DNA of 64,000 bases from Pelobates cultripes (Eukaryota; Chordata; Amphibia; Anura; Pelobatidae). The translations under genes and the position numbers were made by a program. The notes under the pieces are model-generated. The model worked only from the letters and a program-made list of their open reading frames with translations. It ran no database searches and had not been told where the DNA came from. The first letter of the stretch is position 1. The number at the start of each line of letters is the position of its first letter. Shown piece after piece: positions 48,514 to 58,794 of this stretch. Location of the stretch: positions 312,823,682-312,887,681 of the forward strand of contig OW240916.1 in assembly GCA_933207985.1 (NCBI GenBank), read 5' to 3'.

Positions 48514-48972
48514 GCACCTCTTTCCTTTCCACTCACTTTACTACCAGACCCAGCCTGTTCGGTTTCCTTACCTTCTCAGAGCCTCTAGGTTCCCTTTTCA
48601 GACCCCTTCCTTTCAGATCACGGTGACTCCTTGCCACTCTCCTCCATGTGCAGCTTCCCTCCTTCCCCCAGTCTCTGCCTGCATGTCTGACCTCAGGGAA
48701 GGAGGGGGCAGACAGTACACCCGCTTAATAAACAGCAGAGGGTCCTGTGTGACAGAGCCCTCCCCCTTGGATGTACTGCTAATTGGCAATGAAGTACAGA
48801 ATATATTTACAGTAAAATAAACACAGGTACCTGGTAGAGACACCTGCTAGTTCAGGGTGCAATTTTGTTCCTGCTCCCCCCACTGGACCCACATGTGAGC
48901 ACAGCATAAAAAAAAAATATATATATAAATGAATAAAAGATACCGGTCTTTGCATTGCCGGTATTCCTGCAC
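48514..48972. other. GC-richer spacer, no gene recognised
   Basis: CT-rich, with short overlapping frames in both directions and no family motif. (TA)n-like run near 48917. Confidence 0.4.
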
Positions 48973-49036
48973 TTAACGCGCTTCTCCTTGGATAGGAGAA
49001 TTTTTGATAAAACCTATCCAAGGAGAAACGTGTTAA
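48973..49036. repeat. Palindrome with TTAA at both ends
   Basis: TTAACGCGCTTCTCCTTGG is inverted as CCAAGGAGAAACGTGTTAA around a loop of 16 bases; arms of 24 bp with about three mismatches. The right TTAA is also the left target of the adjoining MITE, so the MITE appears to have used it. Confidence 0.65.
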
Positions 49037-49512
49037 AGGACTACTATAGTGCCAGGAAACAAACTCGTTTTCCTGGCACTATAGTGCACTGAGGGTGCCC
49101 CCACCCTCAGGGTCCCACTCCCGCCGGGCTGAAGGGGGGAGAAGGGGGTTAATCCCTTACCTTTTTTCCAGCGCCGGGCTCTCTCGGCGCTGGGACTCTA
49201 CTTCCTCTTCTGATGTCATCGGCTGAATGCGCATGTGCGGCAAGAGCCGCACGCGTATTCAGCCAGTCCATAGGAAAGCATTAGAAATGCTTTCCTATGG
49301 ACGCTGGCGTCTTCTCACAGTGAGAAGCGCGGAAGCGCCTCTAGCGGCTGTCAATGAGACGGCCACTAGAGGCTGGATTAACCCTAATGTAAACATAGCA
49401 GTTTCTCTGAAACTGCTTTGTTTACAGCAGGCAGGATTAACCCTAGATGGACCTGGCAAGCAGACCACTTCATTAAGCTGAAGTGGTCTGGGTGCCTATA
49501 GTGGTCCTTTAA
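49033..49512. mobile_element. TTAA MITE, complete copy 2, inverted
   Basis: TTAA 49033-49036 and 49509-49512. This copy is reversed relative to copy 1: it starts AGGACTACTATAGTGCCAGG and ends GGTCTGGGTGCCTATAGTGG TCCT. Interior blocks (GGTGCCCCCACCCTCAGGG; a hairpin around GCATTAGAAATGC; TCTCTGAAACTGC) match copies 1 and 3. Confidence 0.8.
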
Positions 49513-50340
49513 AAGTGTATTGTTTATAACTTTTTTATCACTATTTTATCTTATTATATACTGTATTACTTTTATTATTTTTTAATATTAAAGTACTTTT
49601 TTAATTGGACATAACTTTGCTGCTGTTGGATTGTTTGGAGCTATATCCCTGGTGGGGATCATCCCACCCAAGCACTTTGGATTGAGCAAACCGGAATTTG
49701 CTCTTTAGCATGTGAGTAGATTTAACTTGTTTATTTTTACGGTGTACACTATTGTGGTTCTGTTTGTTTATCTCCACATATACACGGACGGAAGAATCTA
49801 TATTTACACCTGTATCCTTGAGTGGGGACCATACCACTTCAAGCGCTATCATTATACGTGAGTGTACATTTTATAATATTTACCTACCCTTGCTCCATAG
49901 CTCTACATATTTCACCATATACGATTTTTGTTTGTTTATTTTTTATAAGGATACCCCCTACTACACCTATAATTCGAAGAATTACTTCTGCACTTGATCC
50001 ATAGGTGGGGATTATTCCGCCCAGGGGCATACACTGGAGCTGTATTGAAGCTCCAGAAAAGTGTGAGTGCACATCTTTTATCTTACCTATCACAACTACA
50101 GTTTTAAAATACTACACTATTATTCTTCTCTGGTTCTCTCCACATATACCTTGTCAAGGATTACTGAAGTGCTGCACCTACCCCCCTGTTTTTACCCAGT
50201 TTTCTGATCGGAAAAGAGAAACTCCGTATTGGTGTTTGAGCTTGCTCCCGCTCTGAATTTCCTTTTTGTGTTATTATATATAAAAAATACTGTTTAAAAT
50301 TAGATTTTTTTTTTTTTTTTTTAATCTTCATTTTTTGTGT
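49513..50340. repeat. Repeat with three diverged internal units of 170-183 bp
   Basis: GGTGGGGATCATCCCACCC (49651), AGTGGGGACCATACCACTT (49821) and GGTGGGGATTATTCCGCCC (50004) are followed by similar spacing to GTGAGTG(T/C)ACAT-like and then CTCCACATATAC-like motifs. Such internal repeats are common in non-autonomous DNA transposons. Ends could not be fixed; a long T run at 50306-50323 follows. Overlapping frames of 60-83 codons are not called. Confidence 0.45.
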
Positions 50341-50797
50341 GCTCAGATTAACAATACAGGCTTGTCCAGCCACAACAAACTTAATTATAATAAACAATGG
50401 TAGACATCAGTATGGCATTCGAGTAACAGCCTACATTTTCACATTTTTGTTTTTTTGTTTGATAAACATGGAAAGACAGTTTGGTTAACATGAGAGATAT
50501 TGAGCACGCATTAAGTAGCATATAAGTAGCAATATATTTATTCTTATTTAACATTGAGTAAGGTAAATGATGAAAGATTGTTCTAATATATGCGCATAAC
50601 CACCTAGTGTTCGAGAGTAGTAGGAAGTGCGTATCAAGGTTATCCACTGAAATGTCACATTTTTGCTCCTTATACATGTTTGTCCTGGAAAATGGACAAG
50701 ATAACTCAATGTAAAAACAAAATAAAAAAAATAAATAAATACTGTGACTTCACAAAATAAATGTGATTTCATGGTTTGCTTGAAGAAAAAAAAAAAT

Positions 50798-50828
<31 letters not shown>

Positions 50829-52548
50829 ATTATTATTATCCATTTTAGGCTCAGTGCAAAGTTTCACTTTTCCCCCCAAAATTGTTATTTGTCTGCTGTC
50901 AGTTTAAAGAGTGCCTTGGTGCTAATTTTCTGCATGGAAGCACATATTGGACATCCAGAATGCTCTCTTTAATTCTTTCTTGCATAAGAATTCCTTATGA
51001 TGAGCCAAAATTAGACCAGGGCTTGTAACTCCAAATTACATTATTGGGTATTGTATCAAAGCAATTAAAGTGTTTTAAATCTGTATGCCAACTGAAGCAT
51101 TAAAAATGTATAATAATGGACTGGCCTTGAAATTACACACCGGGACATGTATGTCAAACACAAAAAATAATTTACTACTATTTTGTGCAATTATACAAAA
51201 AATAAACTTAATCTCATCTAAATATATTCTGTATTCTTCTTGGGCATCTTCACCTAACAATACAAAAACAACATGAATTGCACAGAAGATTTAAATTGCA
51301 GATGCACAAAAAGCTAATTTATTTAAGCGCTACCTTTGTAAATACAAAATAAAAACGGTTTCCCTTGTGAGTTACATGAAAAATAAGTTGAAAACTCGCT
51401 GCTGCATAGTTTCAGCTAGCAAAGAATCAGGCTTTTATATTCCTATGAAGTTGCTTTCTTCTGTGTTATCAATACAAAACTAACACTGACCTTGCTCCTA
51501 GTAGGTTAAACTTCTGGCTTTTGTTTGAAATGGTAGACTGACTCCTTCTCGGCAGAATGCTACATATACATGCCGCTAGCGATAAAAAGAATACACTATT
51601 GCTCCGACCCTTCATTAGTCAGAGGATCTTGCCAACGACGCCGCAGCTTGTATACCGTCTCTGCATGAAAAACTGTTTTCAAAGGTAACCTTGCCAAGGG
51701 CTATGTTCTGTCTTGGCAAAGGAAGCAAACTTTTAGTTTTTCGCCAGTTAACTCTGCTTGAAAAACAGGTGTTTTGGTCTGAAATGGGACTTGGAAGATG
51801 AAGAAACCAAATTCTGAAATATAAGTCTTGTTTGAGGGGAGAGGAGGTAAAGAAAATAAAAAAAAATAAAAGATAAGCCTGCAGGGTCTGCATGATTTTA
51901 TATTTTTTATTTAAAATGCAAATGATGCAGTTGGTTACAGGATTAAATGCTCTTTTGCAGAAATAACCATGGAGATTATATTCATTAATTAAAATCGTGT
52001 AAATAATGTCCTGAAAGAACTCTCCCTTTGTATCCTGCAGGTTTCAAAAAGTCTGGCGGTAAAAAGGTTCCGTCTCTGGAGACTCACACTAATTAAAAAT
52101 AAAAATCCAGTCTAATAAATGTCAGAAAGATTGTAATTTTGGGCATTTCGTCAAAGAACAACTTTCAATTTACAGAACGCCAATGGAAAAAACGCTAGCA
52201 AGAATCACTTCTTGGTCTTTCTAATAAAATACAGCAAGGGTGGGATCACCACGGTTTACATGCGCATACATTAAGTATATATTAAACTCTATAAAACACA
52301 AATATACTTCAAAAGTCAAAATTGCATCTAAAAAATTCCAATAAGCTTTATAAAAATGTCTAATTGTGCATTAATTTAAACATTTTGGAGCTAAATAATT
52401 AGAAAACACAAAGGATTTTTTTATACGCAAATATGCAAATTATATATAATTTAACAGTAATGCACCATAAGAAAAAATATTCTAAATAACTGGGATTTAC
52501 CCAAAAAACAACAACTTTTCATCACTCCTTTAACTAGAATAGCTGAGC
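50341..52548. other. AT-rich sequence, no gene recognised
   Basis: (TA)n near 50796-50830. The stretch 51960-52200 is compositionally balanced, unique, and could be conserved non-coding DNA. Open frames up to 98 codons lack motifs. Confidence 0.45.
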
Positions 52549-52862
52549 TTAAAGTGACACTCCACTGTCCAAATACAAACAAATAAAAAAAAAATTGTTT
52601 AATAAAAATATTGTTAAATACATATGCCCCAATAAAAACATGCATGCCTTTATTTATACATTTTTAAATTGGGGTTTATAGCTAAAACCACTTGTAAAAA
52701 CTGTAGATCTATTGTCCGCAGCCTTTGTAAGACCTCCCCTTTTAACCCACCCAGATTTTCTGTGACCGTCCAATCACAGACTTCCCAATGCAGCTCAATG
52801 AGAAGTATCTGCAAGGCAGGTGCTCTGGGCAATTGCTTCCTCTTGAGTTTAGGTCACTTTAA
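52549..52862. mobile_element. Small TTAA-flanked MITE
   Basis: TTAA 52549-52552 followed by AGTGACACTCCACTGTCC; TTAA 52859-52862 preceded by GAGTTTAGGTCACT. Ends match as AGTGAC. Length 306 bp inside the targets, no coding potential. Distinct from the AGGACCACT family. Confidence 0.65.
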
Positions 52863-54420
52863 AGAATAATTTATACAACTCCAAACTTTTTACCTCTCAA
52901 CAAGAAAGCTGGTGGTTAGGCTCGAAGAGGACGCTGACAATGGATGGACCTATAAATAATGTGGATGCACCCGCCCTGGCCAACCTCACAGGGCAGACCA
53001 TGCAGGAAGTGTTATACCCATGGGCGTAGAACTTTGAGGTTATTCTACTTAGTGCACGTTTGTCTAATAATACCTTGCATCCCGCTGATTGGAATATTTT
53101 TTGAGGAGGATAACTGCAAAGCCAGGTTAAACATCTTTTATTGTTTTCGGGGTGAGAGCTAGGAAAAACACTACCCTATATCTCAACCAATGTCCAATAA
53201 TTTAAGTGACATGGTCTGAAAAAATATATTAGGCTATATAATTCACATACAATAAATAAATAGACCAATAAGGTATATTTTCCTTGATAATATAAACTGT
53301 AACAAGAAAATACATGCACACAGGACATCATACCCAAACAATGGCCTGAATTTAGAAATGTCGGCAAACTATACCAAAGTTTTATTTACATCCCACTAGA
53401 CACAGAAAACGTGTTGAAGAAAAAACAGTGAGTTTGTTTCTGTTAGAATGTAATTCCTTCAATGTTAGAGCAATGACGTTGAACATTCAATTACATCGTA
53501 ACCACCAAACTACCACGGCATCTGAATTCACCCTGAAAATAGCATAGTTGGCATAGAACATATAAGGACACACTCAAAAGAAAGATTTACTAAAACATAC
53601 ATACATCAGCATCCGGTTCTTGGCTCGTGGATATGTTTGTAGAGATTGTGCCTATCCATATTTAGTAATACACTTCTAGATGGGTGTAATTAATACTTGC
53701 GCATACTTTTTGCCACAGTGTAATTATTGTTCTTCATTGTCCATTTAGAAAATGCAGTGCTAAAGAACAGGTTGGAATATACACACTACACTCAGGGTTT
53801 ATGTACTACATTTATGCAGACCTAATTCTCATAAGATGCATGATTTAAGCTATTCAGGCAATCTAGTTTTAATATAGAGTGCAAATAATAAACAGTGATT
53901 AATCCTTTGAAATACAGGTCTTCACAAATATCTACAATTTGCAATGTGGCCTTGCAGTGGAGTCTCAAAAACCAAAAACCCTACAAACCTTGAGTATGAT
54001 TGATTTTGAAGATATCAATAATTTCTTAGTTGGGTATTACTAACTGCCTCTTAGCGCTATACCGGTGCTTATTATTCATACATTTCATCTGTGCACCTTC
54101 CGTTACTCAAACAATGCTCACATAATTAAACAAATTTTAAAAGAAATACTGAATAATTTATTTAAAATATCCCAACAGTGCGTTTGAATCTAGAATGTAA
54201 CAAGCTGAATCATGCTGTTGTCATTGAACAGATGGATTAAAAAAATAAAAAAATCAATTTGTAATCTACATATCAAACCTACCAACTTATAAAATAGCTT
54301 TAAAAATGCAATTAGATTAAAAACAGACAAATATCTATGTATCAGCCCTTGAGATAATGTGTAGAAACCACGGACCAAGAACAGCCTTATTATAAAACAA
54401 AGTTTTAATTCAAGAACTTT
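52863..54420. other. AT-rich sequence, no gene recognised
   Basis: No exon or repeat recognised. Confidence 0.4.
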
Positions 54421-54916
54421 TTAAAGGATCACTCTAGGCACCCAGACCACTTCAGCTTAATGAAGTGGTCTGGGTGACTCGTCCAGCTAGGGTTAATCCA
54501 TTTTTTTTTTATAAGCATAGCAGTTTCAGAGAAACTGCTATGTTTATAAATAGGTTAATCCAGCCTCCAGTGGCTGTCTCATTGACAGCTGCTAGTGTTG
54601 CTTGCGTGCTTCTCACTGTGAAAATCACAGTGAGAAGACACAAGCGTCCATAGGAAAGCATTATGAATGCTTTCCTATGAGACTGGCTGAATGCTTGTGC
54701 AGCTCCTGCCACGCATGCGCATTCAGCCGAAGAGGAGGAGAAGAGGTGGAGAGGAGGAGGAGAGCTCCCCGCCGGGCGCTGGAGAAAGGTAAGATTTTAA
54801 CCCTTTCCTCTCCCCAGAGCCGGGCGGGAGTGGGTCCCTGAGGGTGGGGGCACCCTCAGGGCACTATAGTGCCAGGAAAACGAGTATGTTTTCCTGGCAC
54901 TATAGTGGTCCTTTAA
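54421..54916. mobile_element. TTAA MITE, complete copy 3
   Basis: TTAA 54421-54424 and 54913-54916; left end AGGATCACTCTAGGCACCCA, right end CCTGGCACTATAGTGG TCCT. Same orientation as copy 1. Shows internal palindromes CAGTTTCAGAGAAACTG and TCACTGTGAAAATCACAGTGA, and a hairpin GAAAGCATTATGAATGCTTTC. Confidence 0.8.
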
Positions 54917-55378
54917 ACTATTCACAAAACAGCTTAGCTTCCTCTTTCACGATTCTGAGCAGCAAAAAGGAAAGGGTGAGCGCAATTGGGCACTGTAAAG
55001 TGGACTTTGGGGATAAACCATTCATGAATCATTCTGGACCTATTGGCACCATAATAACATAATTCTAATTTAGTGGTTATGGTGCCTGGGGTTTTCTGTT
55101 AAAGCTGTGCAAGGACACGCTGAACACTATAAGCACTACCGTTTATGGTAATTGTTCAAGGAGTCTTTGGGTGAAAACCTTCTTGTTTTTGTGAAATGGT
55201 TTTCCATTGATTTGAGAACAGCCCCTCTGTTGCCACCAATAGGTTAAGAAAATGTTACTTCTGCACTATATATATCAATCTATCCACATTTGGACAACAA
55301 TGATAGTCTGTGTGACCTTCGCATCTTTAAGGCTAATTAAGTCTACTTCAAGAGAGGCACTGTAACTGCTTAATCACA
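54917..55378. other. Spacer with second-family MITE fragment
   Basis: TTAGTGGTTATGGTGCCTGG and CACTATAAGCACTACCG (about 55070-55145) resemble the fragment at 40021. No gene. Confidence 0.4.
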
Positions 55379-55741
55379 TTAAAGTGGCTACAGTGTCTCG
55401 AGCACCCTGGTGCCATGCTTCCATCCAGTGTTAACCAGTTTCTAACATTTTAATGCTAAACGAGGGTCCCAAGCAGTCCATCCCCTGTGTTCAACCTGGG
55501 CTAATGAAGAAGAAATTAGTCTGAGAGGCAATGAGTGGCTGTGATTTTCACAGTGAGAATCGTGAAAGCGCCTCTAGCAGCTGTCAGTGAGACAGTCACT
55601 AGAGGCTGGATTAACCCTCAGTGAAACATAGTTTCTCTGAAACGGCTATGTTTACAGCTGCAGGGTTAACACTAGGGGGACCTGGCACCCAGACCACTTC
55701 ATTGAGCTGAAGTGATCTGGGTGTCTATAGTGGTCCTTTAA
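55379..55741. mobile_element. TTAA MITE copy 4, left part rearranged
   Basis: The right end GATCTGGGTGTCTATAGTGG TCCTTTAA (TTAA 55738-55741) and interior (CTGTGATTTTCACAGTGAG; GCCTCTAGCAGCTGTCAGTG; TCTCTGAAACGGC) match copy 2. To the left the sequence departs near 55510; TTAA 55379-55382 may be an unrelated or diverged end. Confidence 0.55.
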
Positions 55742-57662
55742 CAAAGGGTGGAGTTTAAGTTTAGCTCCACGTCCTTTATCAAGTTTGTTATTGGACTTCA
55801 ACTTAATATTCACTTCTTTACTTGTTACAGCAGTGCATCACAAATCATCAGTGCGTTCACAAAAGTAATTTAAGGCATTTTATGGCAGTGCCTTAGAAAA
55901 AGACCAGGCAGATCTGGGCCATCTAATAAAAGGGTATCTGCCCAGAGACAAAAAAAAATTGGGGGGACCTGGGCAACAGCAATGGATCCCTCGGATGCCC
56001 CCAAAGGTATCTATTAGGTAACAGAGTTGCCATAGCAGCTCAGCCCCTCGCTGTGTATATTGTTAATGCAGAAATCCCTCTTACAAATTCTCAAAATTAA
56101 TTCCACCAGGCACTCTCAAACTTGGACAACGAGTGGCTGTGATTGCTTGGGAGATGCTTGGTTTGTGTCAGCTCAGAAACAGTTGAACACAACTGGAAGG
56201 CAGCGCCAGTGTCGTGGTAGCACCATAACTACTATAATGGGATGTAGTGGTTATGGTATTTAGAACGCCCCTATATTTCAGGAAATTTATCAAGTATCAG
56301 AACAAAACTCCACTCCTTAAATAAGTCTGTGTTATCGCTTGTGTTTTGTTTTTTACCCATTGTAAATATAACAAAGATATTGGACATTGAGCTCACAGTA
56401 CTGTTGATGAAGCAGCAATCTGAACAATGTTATTAATAGAAAAAAATAAACACATTTCAAAGAGTGTATTGAAATGATCCACTGCTATAAAGTGTGTGCC
56501 AAACAGTATCACTGATTTTTATTATTTTATTAAGTTTAGAAAATTGCGACATACTTGTGGTTACACACTAAATTGGAAATCAAGGTCACACTCAGTCAAA
56601 AATTGCAGACTTCAGGATGAAACTGGAATAAATGTCCAACCTAGCTTGATTTTCCAGCCTGTTTGCACTTCAATTCCAAGTGAATAACCCCAAATAGTGT
56701 TTTTTTTATTTATTTTAATTTATTTGAATGATCTAAAATTAGTAAATTCAGCTTCAAGACAAAGAAGGTAGTTTTGCATCCAAGAAAAAAAAAAAAAGTA
56801 TAAATCAATAATTTGGTTTATTCAGCATTTCTAAAATTCACAAATAAAACCAGGTGTTTCTAATCACAAATAATATTTGCTGGATGTTTAGTGAATCGTT
56901 CCCATAGCTTGATAAACAATTTCAGTTTAAATAGACCTGGCCTGCGGCTACAGAAGGTCCAAAGCTGCTTTTTCACTCTTGCCAGATTCTTCAGTAAATA
57001 GCGCAGAAGGTGGGGGGATCCTTTCCACAAAACGAGCACAGACTGGCTAATGCTCATCTATGAGAGGAAACATTTCAGTGCGTTTCCTCTAGGACAGCAA
57101 GAAGCTTGTTAGCATCAATGGGAAATAATTTAATTTCACATCTTAATACACCTTTCAGTGGAGGCATCGCAGGCGTACTGTGAAGAAAATCGGCATGGTA
57201 GCGGAATAATGCCAGAAAATATTATGTGAGAAATACCTGATACCAAAAACTGTGCACAAATCTGAAACTCAAACAGAATGGTAAATAGATTCAGCCCAAA
57301 TCATGCAATTGTCTACAATATTAGGATTGAATACATGCTGATAAGTACTGTCTAATTATACCAGCATCACCTTACTGAGATCCTATGTAATCTGACCATT
57401 TATTTGGGATGATAGAGGGATTTTGTTTTTAAAATCATGTTCAGTACAAAGTGGTTATACTACTATCAGTGTCCGCATGTGTTGGAGTTTAGTGGACAGA
57501 GTCCAAGATGCAGATAGATGCTGAAGGCAAAGAACCAAGTTCCTAAACCAAATTGTAATCCCAAATTTAACCCTAAATCTAATAATAATCCTAACCTTGA
57601 TCCTAACCCATACGTATGTATGTCTGGGCGCTAGAAAAGAAATGAGTTAAAATCCTTTCAAC
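55742..57662. other. Unique sequence, no gene recognised
   Basis: A second-family MITE fragment at 56215-56270 (AGCACCATAACTACTATAAT, GGGATGTAGTGGTTATGG). No exon recognised; frames up to 67 codons. Confidence 0.4.
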
Positions 57663-57809
57663 TACCGTATTTATCGGCGTATAACACGTACTTTTTCTCC
57701 CTGAAAATAGGGGGCAAATTATGGGTGCGTGTTATACGCCGGCCCTTTAAATGCTGCAGCCGCCTGAGCGCTCTGTCAAGAGCGGTCAGGCGGCTGCAGT
57801 TGGTTCTCA

Positions 57810-58069
57810 CCTCCCCTGTAGCGTGGCCGAGCTGCTCTGCTGTCTGCGGTGGCCGGCCGGAGTGATAGGAAGGTGCACGCTCAGTGTGCACCTTCCTGTC
57901 AGTCCAACCGGGTACAGGAAACAGAAACTCCTGTTCCGCGCGGAACAGGAGTTTCTGTTTCCTGTACCCGGTCGGACTGACAGGAAGGTGCACACTGAGT
58001 GTGCACCTTCCTATCACTCCGGCCGGCCTCCACCGACAGCAGAGCAGCTCGGCCACGCTACAGGGGAGG
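57810..58069. repeat. 260-bp near-perfect palindrome with no spacer
   Basis: The centre is between 57939 and 57940 (TTCCGC|GCGGAA). The 130-bp arms differ by eye at about five positions and have no indel. Nested within each arm is a smaller palindrome (GGTGCACGCTCAGTGTGCACC). Because of the symmetry, open frames of over 150 codons on opposite strands encode nearly the same peptide segment; they are mirror artefacts, not genes. Confidence 0.9.
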
Positions 58070-58525
58070 GGGTAAAAAGAGAGTGGGGGGGGAGTAAGAA
58101 GAGGGGGGAGGGAAGAAGGGGGCAAATAGGAGGGGAGGGGGGTAAGAAGAGGGGAGGGGGGAGTAGAAAGGAGGTAAGAAGAGGGGGGGCAGGAGGAGGG
58201 GGAGAGCAAGAAAAGGGGTAAAAAAGAGGGGGGAGGGTAAGAAGGGGCTAAGAGGGGAAGTAAGAAGAGGGGGAGGGGGAGTAAGAAAGGGGGGGTGGCA
58301 GGAGGGGGAGTAAGAAGAGGGGAGGGGGAGAAGAAAGGGGGGGTAAGAAGAGGGGAGGGAGGTAGGGGGAAGGGGGGGAGTAAGAAAGGGGGGTAAGAAG
58401 AGGGGGAGGGAGTAAGAAGGGGGAGAGGGGAAGGAAGAGGGGAGGGGGGAGTAAGAAAATGGGGAGTAAGAAAGGGGGGTAAGAAGAGGGGGGGGGGGAG
58501 TAAGAAGGGGGTAAGAAGTTCTTTA
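58070..58525. repeat. Polypurine tract (GTAAGAAGAGGGGAGGGGG-like)
   Basis: About 450 bp of almost pure purine on the plus strand, irregular units of GTAAGAAGAGGGGAGG. Could form triplex or G-rich structures. Similar to 31376-31850, with which it shares the GGCCACGCTACAGGG junction. Confidence 0.8.
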
Positions 58526-58618
58526 TTTGAAATTTAAGTTTTTTTTCCCTGAAAATTCTTTCTTAAAATGAGGTGCGTGTTATACGCCGGTGCGTGTTAT
58601 ACGCCGATAAATACGGTA

Positions 58619-58722
58619 ATTTTTTTATTCCACACTGCGATGCCCTCAAAACTAACTAGGAACTGGACACTATAGCATTAGGATTGCAGGTTTGTATTCC
58701 AAATGCTATAATGTTCCTTTAA
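58619..58722. mobile_element. MITE right-end fragment
   Basis: GGACACTATAGCATTAGG with a hairpin (TGCAGGTTTGTATTCC... AAATGCTATAATGTTCC) running into TTAA at 58719-58722. Left part absent. Confidence 0.45.
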
Positions 58723-58794
58723 CCCCTTAAGGACACATGACATGTGTGACATGTCATGATTCCCTTTTATTCCAGAAGTTTGGTCCTTAAGGGG
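58723..58794. mobile_element. 72-bp mini-MITE
   Basis: CCCCTTAAGGACACATGACA to GGTCCTTAAGGGG: 12-bp-range inverted ends enclosing ACATGTGTGACATGT. The same CCTTAAGGACC-type end occurs, degraded, near 61900. It abuts the preceding fragment. Confidence 0.6.

Larger units (their letters stand above)
57665..58616. mobile_element. TA-flanked foldback element with long palindrome and polypurine tract
   Basis: The 952-bp element is flanked by TA (57663-57664 and 58617-58618). Its first 24 bases, starting CCGTATTTATCGGCGTATAA, are repeated inverted at the right end. GTGCGTGTTATACGCCGG recurs near both ends (57724 and twice at about 58574-58605). Order: terminal repeat, 46-bp hairpin (57754-57799), 260-bp palindrome (57810-58069), polypurine tract (58070-58520), terminal repeat. 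TA targets suggest a Tc1/mariner-type or similar transposase acting in trans. No transposase is encoded. Confidence 0.8.

Noticed and set aside
57658..58221. Two proteins of 183 and 156 residues
   Set aside because: They mirror each other across the palindrome and run into the polypurine tract; no independent evidence of coding.
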